This document shows positions 1 to 8,600 of a DNA stretch of 64,000 bases, piece by piece. How positions within the stretch are numbered: the stretch's first letter is position 1; the number at the start of each line of letters is the position of its first letter. The stretch lies in the NCBI GenBank assembly GCA_029008875.1, contig JAQXJP010000018.1, forward strand, positions 1 to 64,000, written 5' to 3'. Source of the DNA: Lachnospiraceae bacterium (GTDB taxonomy: Bacteria > Bacillota > Clostridia > Lachnospirales > Lachnospiraceae). A model generated the notes under the pieces. The model ran no database searches, was not told where the DNA came from, and saw only the letters and a list, made by a program, of their open reading frames with translations. The position numbers and the translations under genes are program-made.

Positions 1-1085
1 TTCAAAATATCATCTCTGCGGGCTGCGTCCATATTTTTAATAATGATGGTGAGATATGGCTGAATAAGGCTTGTTTCAAAAAATCCATAGACATCCTCAC
101 CGAATTCCTGATCCAGCAGGGCCTGCTTCAGCGGAGCTCCCGGTGCTTCCATCAATGCGTATTCAAGGATCTGAAATGCCAGATAAAGCTTCGGATCCAG
201 GCTGTCACCCACAACCCAGCTGCAAGCCATATAGGATGCATTATCTTCACTGTCCTCTGCTCCAATAGGATACTCTCCCTGACTGAGAGCTATTTCATCA
301 AAAGCCGCCTGCTTTGGAATGAACGAGTCCACTTCCATAGCGTCATAATACTGCAGATATTCTTTATCAATAAAATTCAGCTTCTCATTGACATCCATAT
401 TGCCGTACAGATATATATAGCTGTTGGATGGATGATAATACTTTCTATGGAAATCAAGATACTGTTCATAGGTAAGTTCAGGAATTGCATCCGGGTCACC
501 GCCGGATTCAAAGCTATAAATAGTATCCGGGAACAAAGTGTCAGTGATCTTTCTATATAAAATCTGCTCCGGAGATGAAAAAGCGCCCTTCATCTCATTA
601 TAAACAACACCATTGTAAATCAGCGGCGCGTCCTTGTCTTCCAGTTCATAATGCCAGCCCTCCTGTCGGAAGGTTTCCTCATGAATATAAATATTCGGAT
701 AAAATACAGCATCCAGATAGACGTGCATCAGATTCTGGAAATCCACATCATTGCAGCTGGCTACAGGATAAATTGTTTTGTCCGGATAGGTCATGGCATT
801 CAAAAAGGTATTCAAGGATCCCTTCACCAGTTCCACGAAGGGGTCCTTCAGCGGAAACTTCTCCGACCCGCACAGAACGGTATGCTCGATAATGTGGGGC
901 ACACCGGTCTCATCCTCCGGCGCAGTGCGAAACCCAATGTAAAACACCTTGTTGTCGTCCTGATTGGAGAGCAGCGCAACCCTCGCCCCGCTCTTTTTAT
1001 GTCGTAAAATGACGCCGGTTGATTTCACATCCTCAATCCAGCGTTCCTCCAATATCTCATAAGCGTTCAATTCATGAATATTCAT
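1..1085 (-). CDS. M16 family zinc metallopeptidase (PreP/insulinase-like), 3' part cut by window edge
   Basis: The reading frame is open from the ATG at 1085 down to the window edge, so only about the first 361 residues are visible. The inverted zinc motif HxxEH is at residues 64-68 (HIIEH), followed by TVLCGSEKFPLKDPF, which is typical of the M16C (presequence protease/Cym1) subfamily. Family members run to about 970 residues and degrade unfolded peptides inside a closed chamber made of two halves. I see no signal peptide, so the enzyme is probably cytoplasmic. The next gene upstream (cspA) is separated by almost 700 bp of repeat-filled DNA, so this gene probably has its own transcription unit. 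The subfamily call is from family knowledge; the motif is seen directly. Confidence 0.88.
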   Translation of the reverse strand, partial: MNIHELNAYEILEERWIEDVKSTGVILRHKKSGARVALLSNQDDNKVFYIGFRTAPEDETGVPHIIEHTVLCGSEKFPLKDPFVELVKGSLNTFLNAMTYPDKTIYPVASCNDVDFQNLMHVYLDAVFYPNIYIHEETFRQEGWHYELEDKDAPLIYNGVVYNEMKGAFSSPEQILYRKITDTLFPDTIYSFESGGDPDAIPELTYEQYLDFHRKYYHPSNSYIYLYGNMDVNEKLNFIDKEYLQYYDAMEVDSFIPKQAAFDEIALSQGEYPIGAEDSEDNASYMACSWVVGDSLDPKLYLAFQILEYALMEAPGAPLKQALLDQEFGEDVYGFFETSLIQPYLTIIIKNMDAARRDDIL

Positions 1086-1280
1086 TGCCGATTCCTCCAA
1101 AAAACATATAGATAAGTATATCCCATCTTCCCTGTTTTGAAAACCAAAACTTCCCTCTCTTTCCTCCCAATTCCGCCGATTTTCCACATCTCCTCCTGTT
1201 TTCTTCTCCTCCTATAATCTTTTTCCCCTCTCTTCTCCACTCACCATAATACAGGACTATCTTTACCCAGGAAAGCAACA

Positions 1281-1645
1281 GGGGTACAGAATTCGATTTG
1301 TCGCTTCCTATACCCCGGAACTGAAAACCGCCAGGGTACAGAGTTCAATTTGTCGTTTCCTATACCCCGGAAATAAAATCTACTGGGGTACAGAATTCAA
1401 TTTGTCGCTTCCTATACCCCGAAACTGAAAATCCCCGGGGTACAGAATTCAATTTGTCGCTTCCCATACCCCGGAACTGAAAATCCCCGGGGTACAGAAT
1501 TCAATTTGTCGCTTCCTATACCCCGAAACTGAAAACCGCCGGGGTACAGAATTCAATTTGCCGCCACCTATACCCCGGAAATAAAAATCCCCGGGGTACA
1601 GAATTCAATTTGTCGCTTCCCATACCCCGGAACTGAAAATCGCCA
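1281..1645. repeat. Seven tandem 52-bp hairpin units (GGGGTA...TACCCC), array 1
   Basis: Seven head-to-tail units of 51-53 bp fill most of the gap between cspA and the M16 gene. Each has a 36-bp conserved part that opens with GGGGTACAGAATTCAATTT and ends with TACCCC, so it can form a 6-bp GGGGTA/TACCCC stem with a 24-nt loop. A more variable 16-bp linker (such as GGAACTGAAAATCCCC) follows. A degenerate partial unit (GGGA...TCCCC) continues to about 1660. The unit length is not a multiple of three and there is no conserved reading frame, so the array is not protein coding. The same architecture recurs at 59875-60237. Confidence 0.93.
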
Positions 1646-1696
1646 GGGATTTCTATCCCCACTTAATATGAATAGAATAGAGAACAGCGTGGAGGA

Positions 1697-1738
1697 TAAA
1701 AAAAGAAAAGGATTGCCACATACGTGACAATCCTTTTG
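1697..1738 (-). terminator. Rho-independent terminator of the cold-shock gene
   Basis: On the minus strand, AAAGGATTGTCACG and its complement TGGCAATCCTTT form a stem followed by TTTTCTTTTTTT, about 30 nt past the cspA stop codon. Confidence 0.8.
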
Positions 1739-1768
1739 AATCTGGAATATATATGTACGAAAGTAAGA

Positions 1769-1972
1769 CTATGACAAGCGGCTTACGTTAGCTGCCTGCG
1801 GTCCCTTCTCTCCGTCAACTACTTCAAATTCTACTTTCTCGCCATCCTTCAACTCCTTGAAGCCTTCCATGTTCAGAGCTGAAAAATGAACAAACACGTC
1901 GTTACCTGCCTCATCTGAGATGAATCCGTAACCCTTCTTGGCATTAAACCACTTCACTGTTCCCTGCTGCAT
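1769..1972 (-). CDS. cspA: Cold-shock protein, CspA/CspB family
   Basis: The 67-residue product is a complete single cold-shock domain. RNP1 is present as KGYGFI (residues 13-18) and RNP2 as VFVHFSA (26-32), with the usual aromatic residues on the nucleic-acid face. The product is an RNA chaperone that binds single-stranded RNA and DNA in the cytoplasm. It is monocistronic, with a strong sigma-A type promoter (TTGACA-17-TAATTT) about 60 nt upstream, an AGGAGG ribosome site and its own terminator. The untranslated leader is only about 55 nt, much shorter than the thermosensing leader of E. coli cspA, so temperature control by a large leader fold is not obvious here. Which paralogue of the family this is cannot be told from one window. 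Confidence 0.96.
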   Translation of the reverse strand: MQQGTVKWFNAKKGYGFISDEAGNDVFVHFSALNMEGFKELKDGEKVEFEVVDGEKGPQAANVSRLS

Positions 1973-2032
1973 AACTAATAATTTCCTCCTAAATACATTA
2001 AATCCTTGGCAAATAATACTTGCACTATGTTG

Positions 2033-2061
2033 AAATTAGCACATTGCACAGATTTTGTCAA
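2033..2061 (-). promoter_or_regulatory. Sigma-A type promoter of cspA
   Basis: On the minus strand, TTGACA (2056-2061) and TAATTT (2033-2038) are separated by exactly 17 bp. The promoter lies in the gap between mscS and cspA. Confidence 0.75.
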
Positions 2062-2095
2062 ACAAATTATGGAAGAATTGACATTTCTACAGAAA

Positions 2096-2977
2096 TTATT
2101 CCATTTTTGTATGAATATCCATCTGTGGGAACGGAATAGATATGCCATTTTCGTCGAATTCCTTCTTGATCTGCTCTGTGATACGCCATTTTGCAGTCCA
2201 GTAATCCTCGTTCTTCACCCATACACGAAGTCCCATCTCCACCGCAGAATCTGCTAGGTTGGACACATACACATCGACAGGTTCCTCCCGGAGAACTGCC
2301 TCATCCCGTTTAGCAATTTCCGCAAGCACCGCTTTCACCTTGGATAAATCCGAATCGTACGCCACTCCCACCAGCAAATCCAAACGTCTGGTCTCCATCT
2401 GGGACACATTGGTGATTGTGGAATTGGACAGAGCTCCGTTTGGAATCATAATCACTTTGTTGTCAATGGTGTTAACTTTTGTGTAGAAAATGGTGATATC
2501 CGATACGGTTCCCTCCTTACCTCCGGCATCGGTGATAATGTAATCCCCCACCTTGAACGGCTTGAGGAGCAACAGCAGCACTCCGCCGGCAAAGTTGGTC
2601 AGACTGCCCTGCAGGGCAAGACCGAGTGTCAGTCCTGCAGATCCCAGCACCGCCACCACGGACCCGGTGGTGATTCCGAACCCGCCCAGAAGCAACATAA
2701 TCAGCACAAAATAAAGGGAATATTTAATCAGGGAACACAGGAAGGATAAAACCCCCGGCTCCACGTTTCTCCGCCTCATGGATTTTTCGATGACTTTTAC
2801 CACGGACTTAATAATCTTCATTCCCACCAGCAGGATTACCACCGCGATGACAAGCCGGACACAAAAACTTAAGGCGGTGGGGAGCACCCCCTGAAGATAG
2901 GTGATTAAAACTCCCGGATCCTCGGAAGCCTCCTGCAGGATTTCTTCCGCCGTCTGTGTACTCAATTCCTGATACAT
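2096..2977 (-). CDS. mscS: Small-conductance mechanosensitive channel, MscS family
   Basis: The 293-residue protein (E. coli MscS: 286) has hydrophobic segments near residues 30-55, 75-105 and 110-135. The last is the Gly/Ala-rich pore helix (AVLGSAGLTLGLALQGSLTN), followed by the beta-domain start FKVGDYI and the signature IPNGALSNSTITN. It acts as a homoheptameric membrane channel that opens under membrane tension during hypo-osmotic shock. Translation starts at ATG 2977 behind a TAAGGAGG site. A tandem 23-bp repeat array separates it from the DUF1015 gene upstream. It may be the last gene of the leuB-to-serA unit or be transcribed separately; no clear promoter is visible. Confidence 0.93.
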   Translation of the reverse strand: MYQELSTQTAEEILQEASEDPGVLITYLQGVLPTALSFCVRLVIAVVILLVGMKIIKSVVKVIEKSMRRRNVEPGVLSFLCSLIKYSLYFVLIMLLLGGFGITTGSVVAVLGSAGLTLGLALQGSLTNFAGGVLLLLLKPFKVGDYIITDAGGKEGTVSDITIFYTKVNTIDNKVIMIPNGALSNSTITNVSQMETRRLDLLVGVAYDSDLSKVKAVLAEIAKRDEAVLREEPVDVYVSNLADSAVEMGLRVWVKNEDYWTAKWRITEQIKKEFDENGISIPFPQMDIHTKME

Positions 2978-2997
2978 TATTCTACCTCCTTAATACT

Positions 2998-3113
2998 CTT
3001 CCGTCTCTCGCTCAAGCAATCTTCCATCTCTCGCTCAAGCATTCTTCCGTCTCGCTCAAGCAATCTTCTATTATCTCTCGCTTAAGCAATCTTCCGTCTC
3101 TCACTCAGGCACT
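2998..3113. repeat. Five tandem copies of a 21-26 bp unit between DUF1015 and mscS
   Basis: Consecutive units begin at 2998, 3021, 3044, 3065 and 3091. The consensus on the plus strand is CTTCCRTCTCTCGCTCAAGC followed by AWT. The copies differ by a few substitutions, one 2-bp deletion and one 3-bp insertion. They fill the gap starting 12 bp past the DUF1015 stop codon. Confidence 0.9.
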
Positions 3114-3125
3114 TATTATGCGAGC

Positions 3126-4379
3126 CTACCTCTCAATCTCATGGATGAACAATCCGCTGCGAAGCTTCGGCTCAAACCAGGTGGATTTCGGCGGCATCAA
3201 AAGTCCCGCATCCGCAACCGCAAACAACTCCGCAATGGAGGTGGGATACATGGCAAAGGCCACCTTGCAATCCGTCTCGCATCTGCGCTCCAATTCCTTC
3301 ATGCCACGAATACCACCCACGAAATCGATGCGCTTGTCGGTCTTGGGATCTGCAATCCCAAGCACCGGGCCCAGGAGCAGATTCTGAAGGACAGACACGT
3401 CAAGTCCCTCCACCGGATCGTTTGGAACATCCTCTGCCCTCATAGTGCAGCGATACCAGGTTTTGTCCAGATACATGGAAAACTCACCCTTCTTCCTCGG
3501 CTTCACACTATTCACATTATCAATCGAATCAATTTGTTCAACCGCAAACAGTTCCTGCATCTTAGCCAAGAACTGTTCTTCGCCCATACCGTTCAAGTCT
3601 TTGACCACACGGTTATAGTCCATGATCATCAATTCTTCATCCGCGAACAGTACGGACAGGAAGTAATTGAACTCTTCCGTTCCGTTGTAGCCGGGATGCT
3701 CCTGTCTGCGCTTCAGGCCCACCTTCACTGCGCTTGCAGCGCGGTGATGTCCGTCCGCGATGTAGATCTCCCCGATACCCGCAAAGCATTCCTCGATAGT
3801 ATGTATCTTGTCCGCCTCTCCAATGCGGAACACTCTGTGGCGAATTCCATCCTCGGATACAAAATCATACAGAGCCTCTCCTGTCTTTACCTCCGCAATC
3901 ATATCTCCGAGAGTCTTATTGGCCCGGTATGCCAAAAAGATCGGTCCGGTTTGAGCACTGCAGATATCCACATGGTTGATGCGATCCTGCTCCTTGTCCG
4001 CTCTGGTATTCTCATGCTTCTTGATGACCCCGTTCACATAATCATCGATGGAAGCGCATGCCACAATACCGGTCTGAACCCTTCCGTCCATGGTAAGCTC
4101 ATAGATGTAATAGCAACGCTCCTCATCCGTCACAAAGGAACCGTTCGCCTTCCAGTCCGCAATCATCTGGGCTGCCTTATCATACACCTGGGGTGCATAG
4201 GTATCCACCTCGTCCGGGAACTGGGTTTCCGCCCGGTCGATAGCCAGGAAAGACTGTGGATTCTTGTCCACAACCGCCTTTGCCTCCTGCCGATTGTACA
4301 CGTCATAGGGTAACGCTGCGATTTTGTCTGCCTTCTCCCGGGACGGGCGAACACACACGAATGGTTTGATTACTGCCAT
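3126..4379 (-). CDS. DUF1015 family protein with DGHHR motif, linked to serine biosynthesis genes
   Basis: This 417-residue soluble protein belongs to the DUF1015 family, whose enzymology I do not know to be established. The best-conserved stretches are PYDVYN (residues 24-29), KHENTR (121-126) and IADGHHRAASA (207-217). The DGHHR pentapeptide (209-213) recalls the nucleotide-binding motif of ParB/Srx-fold free serine kinases such as archaeal SerK. The gene follows serC and serA in the same direction, and no serB phosphatase is seen in the window. It could therefore act on phosphoserine or serine; that is inference only. A hairpin terminator lies in the 64-bp gap after serA, so it may be expressed less than serA. 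The start is ATG 4379 with an AGGAG site. Confidence 0.85.
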   Translation of the reverse strand: MAVIKPFVCVRPSREKADKIAALPYDVYNRQEAKAVVDKNPQSFLAIDRAETQFPDEVDTYAPQVYDKAAQMIADWKANGSFVTDEERCYYIYELTMDGRVQTGIVACASIDDYVNGVIKKHENTRADKEQDRINHVDICSAQTGPIFLAYRANKTLGDMIAEVKTGEALYDFVSEDGIRHRVFRIGEADKIHTIEECFAGIGEIYIADGHHRAASAVKVGLKRRQEHPGYNGTEEFNYFLSVLFADEELMIMDYNRVVKDLNGMGEEQFLAKMQELFAVEQIDSIDNVNSVKPRKKGEFSMYLDKTWYRCTMRAEDVPNDPVEGLDVSVLQNLLLGPVLGIADPKTDKRIDFVGGIRGMKELERRCETDCKVAFAMYPTSIAELFAVADAGLLMPPKSTWFEPKLRSGLFIHEIER

Positions 4380-4391
4380 AATTTTTCTCCT

Positions 4392-4428
4392 TTTTGAAAA
4401 AGCGCCATACCGTTCGTATGACGCTTTG
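4392..4428 (-). terminator. Intercistronic terminator between serA and DUF1015
   Basis: On the minus strand, AAAGCGTCATACG and GGTATGGCGCTTT pair and are followed by TTCAAAAA. The hairpin lies between the serA stop and the DUF1015 ribosome site and probably attenuates read-through. Confidence 0.6.
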
Positions 4429-4443
4429 AAACTTTCTGTTTTT

Positions 4444-5607
4444 CTATTTTACCACTCTTACGCGAAGAACGCCATCAATTGCTGAAAGTTTTTCCACAAC
4501 ATCCTGGGTAATCGGAGAATCCAGATCGATGATTGCGTAAGCATAATCGCCCTTGCCCTTGTCGGAAAGGTCTGCCACATTGATTCCGGCCTCGCCCAGA
4601 AGTGTGGTGTACTGGCCGATCATACCCTTGATATTCTTGTGGAGGATACCGATACGTCCTGCCGCGGTACAAGCGCCCATGCTGTTGTCCGGGTAGTTTA
4701 CAGAATGGACAATGTTGCCGTTCTCCAGGTAATCGCGGATCTCGCGCACCGCCATAATCGCACAATTGTCCTCGGACTCCTCGGTGGAAGCTCCCAGGTG
4801 AGGGGTTACGATACAGCCCTTGGCACCCACGGTAGTGGTATTCGGAAAATCGGACACATACTTGCGCACCTTGCCGGCAGCAAGTGCATCCACCATCGCC
4901 TCCTCATCCACCAGCAGATCTCTTGCAAAGTTCAAAACGATTGCAGTGGGCTTCATGAGAGCGATTGCCTCCGCATTGATCATCTTCTTGGTGGAATCCA
5001 AAAGCGGAACGTGGATGGTGATAAAATCACACTCACGGTAGATGTCATTCACATCCGTCACATGCTTAATCTGACGGTTCAGGCTCCAGGCTGCGTTTAC
5101 GGAAATATATGGGTCATATCCGTACACTTCCATTCCCATGTGGATGGCAGCGTTGGCAACCAACACGCCGATTGCGCCAAGTCCGATAACACCCAGCTTC
5201 TTGCCGGAAATCTCGGTTCCCGCAAAGTTCTTTTTCTGCTTCTCCGCAGTCTTTGCGATGTTCTCATCATTCTGGTTTTCCAGACACCAGTCGATACCGC
5301 CCACGATATCGCGGGATGCGTAAAGCATTCCTGCAAACACCAACTCCTTTACTCCGTTTGCGTTTGCACCCGGGGTATTGAACACGACAACACCCTGCTG
5401 TGCACATTTGTCGAGGGGGATATTGTTGACACCGGCTCCCGCACGTGCAACTGCGAGCACCTTGTCACCCAGGTCCAAATCATGCATTGCCGCGCTTCTC
5501 ACCAGCACAGCGTCCGCATCCTTCAGTTCCTCAACCTTCTTATATTCATCAGAAAATAAATCCAAGCCCACACCGGCGATTGGGTTTAAGCAAGCATAGT
5601 TAAACAT
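4444..5607 (-). CDS. serA: D-3-phosphoglycerate dehydrogenase
   Basis: The protein catalyses NAD-dependent oxidation of 3-phosphoglycerate to 3-phosphohydroxypyruvate, the first step of serine synthesis in the cytoplasm. Its 387 residues are of the short class: a substrate/NAD-binding core with the Rossmann motif GVIGLGAIG near 137-145, the catalytic Arg in LNFARDLLVDE, and the catalytic His in VTPHLGAST. A C-terminal ACT domain (from about 315, starting near GRIGILHKN) is the expected site of serine feedback. There is no intervening ASB domain. serC lies 74 bp upstream in the same direction, so the two are co-transcribed. The reaction catalysed upstream of the missing phosphatase step is clear; the phosphatase itself is not in the window. 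Confidence 0.96.
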   Translation of the reverse strand: MFNYACLNPIAGVGLDLFSDEYKKVEELKDADAVLVRSAAMHDLDLGDKVLAVARAGAGVNNIPLDKCAQQGVVVFNTPGANANGVKELVFAGMLYASRDIVGGIDWCLENQNDENIAKTAEKQKKNFAGTEISGKKLGVIGLGAIGVLVANAAIHMGMEVYGYDPYISVNAAWSLNRQIKHVTDVNDIYRECDFITIHVPLLDSTKKMINAEAIALMKPTAIVLNFARDLLVDEEAMVDALAAGKVRKYVSDFPNTTTVGAKGCIVTPHLGASTEESEDNCAIMAVREIRDYLENGNIVHSVNYPDNSMGACTAAGRIGILHKNIKGMIGQYTTLLGEAGINVADLSDKGKGDYAYAIIDLDSPITQDVVEKLSAIDGVLRVRVVK

Positions 5608-5681
5608 TATGTAGTCCTAACCTTTCTTATTATGGAAAAAATATTTACTCGCATCGGAAGGCAAAGCCTCCACACGCATCT

Positions 5682-6764
5682 TTATGCGTTCTCTTCCTCA
5701 AACTTCTTCATGAAAGCAACCAGCTTCTCCACGCCTTCCTTCGGCATAGCGTTGTAGATGGAAGCTCTCATGCCGCCCACGGAGCGATGTCCCTTCAGAT
5801 TAACAAAACCGGCAGCCTCTGCTTCCTTGACAAACTTCGCATCCAAATCCGCATCTCCGGTCACGAACGGAACATTCATGAGAGAGCGATCCTCCGGGCG
5901 AACGGTTCCCTTAAAGAGCTTGCTCTCATCCAGGAAGTCGTACAATACTTTTGCCTTCTCCTCGTTTCTCTGCTTCATCACCTCAAGTCCGCCCATCTTC
6001 TTGAGCCACTTGAATACCTTGCCACAGATGTAGATGCCGTAGCATGGAGGTGTATTGTAGAGGGAATCGTTGTCAGCCTGGGTCTTCCACTTCAACATGG
6101 TAGGTGTTCCCGGAAGCACATCATCCGTGATCAAGTCCTCTCGGATAATTGCAATCACAACGCCTGCCGGTCCGATGTTCTTCTGAACACCGCCGTATAC
6201 CACACCGTACTTTGTCACATCGATCGGCTCTGACAGGAAGCAAGAGGACACGTCAGATACCAGAATTTTTCCCTTGGTGTTCGGAAGTGTCTTGAATTTG
6301 GTTCCGTAAATGGTGTTGTTCTCACAGATGTATACGTAATCCATATCATCGGTAATCGGAAGATCCGAACAATCCGGGATGTAGGAGAAGGTCTCATCTG
6401 CGGAGGATGCGAGTTCCACAGCCTCGCCGTAAATCTTGGCTTCCTGATATGCCTTCTTTGCCCACTGTCCGGTGATAATGTATCCGGCCTTCTTGTTCTT
6501 CATCATGTTCATGGGAACCTCTGCGAAGAACTGGGAAGCACCGCCCTGCAAAAAGAGAACCTTGTAGTTATCCGGAATGTTCATCAAATCTCTGAGGTCT
6601 GCTTCCGCCTCCTTGATAATCTGATCATATACCTTGGAACGGTGGCTCATCTCCATGACGGACATGCCACATCCCTGATAATCCATCATCTCATCTGCTG
6701 CCGCCTGTAATACCTCTTCCGGCAATACCGCAGGTCCTGCGGAAAAATTGTAAACTCTGCTCAT
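5682..6764 (-). CDS. serC: Phosphoserine aminotransferase
   Basis: The 360-residue fold-type I PLP enzyme converts 3-phosphohydroxypyruvate plus glutamate to O-phospho-L-serine and can also act on the pyridoxal branch. The PLP lysine is Lys195 in YGGVQKNIGPAG. NFSAGPAVLPEEVLQ at the N terminus and HRSVGGMRASIYNAM at the C terminus are family signatures. Length equals that of E. coli SerC (362). The gene follows ilvB with a gap of 21 bp and precedes serA, so it sits in the middle of the amino-acid biosynthesis run. An AGGAGG site precedes ATG 6764. Confidence 0.97.
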   Translation of the reverse strand: MSRVYNFSAGPAVLPEEVLQAAADEMMDYQGCGMSVMEMSHRSKVYDQIIKEAEADLRDLMNIPDNYKVLFLQGGASQFFAEVPMNMMKNKKAGYIITGQWAKKAYQEAKIYGEAVELASSADETFSYIPDCSDLPITDDMDYVYICENNTIYGTKFKTLPNTKGKILVSDVSSCFLSEPIDVTKYGVVYGGVQKNIGPAGVVIAIIREDLITDDVLPGTPTMLKWKTQADNDSLYNTPPCYGIYICGKVFKWLKKMGGLEVMKQRNEEKAKVLYDFLDESKLFKGTVRPEDRSLMNVPFVTGDADLDAKFVKEAEAAGFVNLKGHRSVGGMRASIYNAMPKEGVEKLVAFMKKFEEENA

Positions 6765-6785
6765 TTTCTAACATCCTCCTTATTT

Positions 6786-8477
6786 TTATGCGTGTTGTGC
6801 ATTGTAATCTTCTTCGTCAAAGGCCTCATTGATTGGCGCTCCCGGAGCAACCATGGGCCATACCTTGTCGTCCGCATTGATAATACAATCAATGACAAAT
6901 GGTTTCTTACAGATGAGTGCTTCCGAAAAAGCATCCTCAAACTCTTCTCTTGTGGTAACTCTTCTCGCTTCCGCACCCATGGCCTCCGCAAGCTTTACGA
7001 AATCCACTCCGTCATCCAGTACGGTCGCCGAGTAGTGGTGGTTGTAAAAAAGCGTCTGCCACTGGCGAACCATTCCGAGAACATGGTTATTGATAATCAC
7101 TTCGATGAGCGGCAATTTCTCACGGGAAGCGGTGGCAATCTCATTCATATTCATGCGGAAACATCCGTCTCCCGCAATATTGATTACCTGCTTATCCGGG
7201 TTCGCCGTCTGTGCACCGATGGCAGCCCCGAGACCATATCCCATGGTACCGAGACCTCCCGATGTCAGAAGTGTCCGTGGATTCTTGTATTTGTAATACT
7301 GTGCTGCCCACATCTGATGCTGTCCTACTTCGGTTACCATAATCGCATCACCGTGGGTCATCTCATAGATTTTTTTAATGACATAAGGCCCGCTCAAACC
7401 TTCCTCGGGATAGGTGAGGGGAAATTTCTCCTTGTACTCTTCCACGTGGGAAAGCCAAGCCGTATGACTCAAAGGCTCAAGCCTCTGATTCAGGGCTTCC
7501 AGAACCTGTTTCACATCGCCGATAATACTTGCGTTTGCCGGAATGTTCTTATTAATCTCCGCAGGGTCGATATCAATCTGAAGTATTTTGGCCTGGTGCG
7601 CAAATTTCTTGGCATTTCCGATGACGCGATCCGAGAAACGGACTCCGATTGCAATCAGCAGATCGCACTCGCTGACACCCAGATTGGAGGCTTTCGTCCC
7701 GTGCATTCCCAGCATTCCGGTGTAGTACTCATCCGTCCCGTCAAAGGCACCCTTTCCCATCAGAGTGTCGCAAACCGGTGCATCCACCAGTTTCACAAAT
7801 TCCTTGAGCACCTCATTTGCCTCGGAGATTACGGCGCCTCCTCCCACAAAGATGAACGGTTTTTTCGCTTCCTTAATCATGGAGATGGCTGCATTTACAT
7901 CCTCATCCTTCAAAGGCACACATTCCTTGTTCGGCGACGCGATTTCTTCCTTCTCGTATTCCACAAACACATTGGGGCTTGTGATATCCTTGGGGATATC
8001 CACGAGAACCGGGCCCGGTCTGCCCTTCTGCGCGATGGCGAAAGCCCGGCGAATGGTGGGTGCTAAATCTTTGATGTCCTTGACAATAAAATTGTGTTTG
8101 GTGATGGGCAACGTAATTCCGGAAATATCCACCTCCTGGAAACTGTCCTTACCCAATAGCGGAACCGTCACATTGCATGTGATTGCCACCATGGGAACCG
8201 AATCCATATATGCGGTGGCGATCCCCGTAACCAGATTGGTGGCTCCAGGACCGGATGTTGCCATACACACCCCTACTTTTCCGGTACTTCTGGCATATCC
8301 GTCCGCCGCATGGCTTGCTCCCTGCTCATGTGAGGTCAACACATGATGTATTTCATCTTTATGAAGATACAACTCATCATATACGTTCAAAATCGCTCCG
8401 CCCGGATATCCGAACACCGTATCCACGCCCTGCTCCTTCAAACATTCTATAATCACTTGTGAACCAGTTAATTGCAT
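6786..8477 (-). CDS. ilvB: Acetolactate synthase, catalytic (large) subunit
   Basis: This 563-residue thiamine-diphosphate enzyme condenses two pyruvates to acetolactate, or pyruvate with 2-oxobutyrate, to start valine/leucine and isoleucine synthesis. The activating glutamate lies in SHEQGASHAADGYAR near residue 50. The C-terminal ThDP-binding stretch runs from GDGCFRMNMNE to IINNHVLGMVRQW. Length matches biosynthetic AHAS large subunits rather than catabolic AlsS, and the VRQWQ element also supports AHAS. No small regulatory subunit (ilvN/ilvH) is adjacent: ilvD is upstream and serC downstream. The partner subunit is either encoded elsewhere or absent. ATG 8477 follows an AAAGGAAAG site. 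Confidence 0.95.
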   Translation of the reverse strand: MQLTGSQVIIECLKEQGVDTVFGYPGGAILNVYDELYLHKDEIHHVLTSHEQGASHAADGYARSTGKVGVCMATSGPGATNLVTGIATAYMDSVPMVAITCNVTVPLLGKDSFQEVDISGITLPITKHNFIVKDIKDLAPTIRRAFAIAQKGRPGPVLVDIPKDITSPNVFVEYEKEEIASPNKECVPLKDEDVNAAISMIKEAKKPFIFVGGGAVISEANEVLKEFVKLVDAPVCDTLMGKGAFDGTDEYYTGMLGMHGTKASNLGVSECDLLIAIGVRFSDRVIGNAKKFAHQAKILQIDIDPAEINKNIPANASIIGDVKQVLEALNQRLEPLSHTAWLSHVEEYKEKFPLTYPEEGLSGPYVIKKIYEMTHGDAIMVTEVGQHQMWAAQYYKYKNPRTLLTSGGLGTMGYGLGAAIGAQTANPDKQVINIAGDGCFRMNMNEIATASREKLPLIEVIINNHVLGMVRQWQTLFYNHHYSATVLDDGVDFVKLAEAMGAEARRVTTREEFEDAFSEALICKKPFVIDCIINADDKVWPMVAPGAPINEAFDEEDYNAQHA

Positions 8478-8525
8478 GACTCTCTTTCCTTTATCCTCTT
8501 ATTACAATCCGGCAGATATTGGGCT

Positions 8526-8600
8526 TTCCGCACTCTATCGTACTTCCGGCACTCTGCTGTACTTCCGGCAATTTATTGTTCTCCCGGCAGTTTCAGAATT
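8526..8600. repeat. Tandem 19-bp repeats running off the 3' end of ilvD
   Basis: Four units of 18-19 bp start at 8526, 8544, 8563 and 8582. On the plus strand each begins TTCCGGCA or a close variant. The last two cover the final codons and stop of ilvD, so the array appears to have grown from the gene end into the ilvB-ilvD gap. Confidence 0.75.

Noticed and set aside
575-1007. Plus-strand frames of 105 and 118 residues at the left edge
   Set aside because: They lie antisense to the M16 peptidase, whose HxxEH motif and reading frame are clear.
1281-1645. CRISPR array
   Set aside because: Units are back to back with linkers of 16 bp that are themselves similar, not unique spacers of 30 bp or so, and there are no cas genes in the window.
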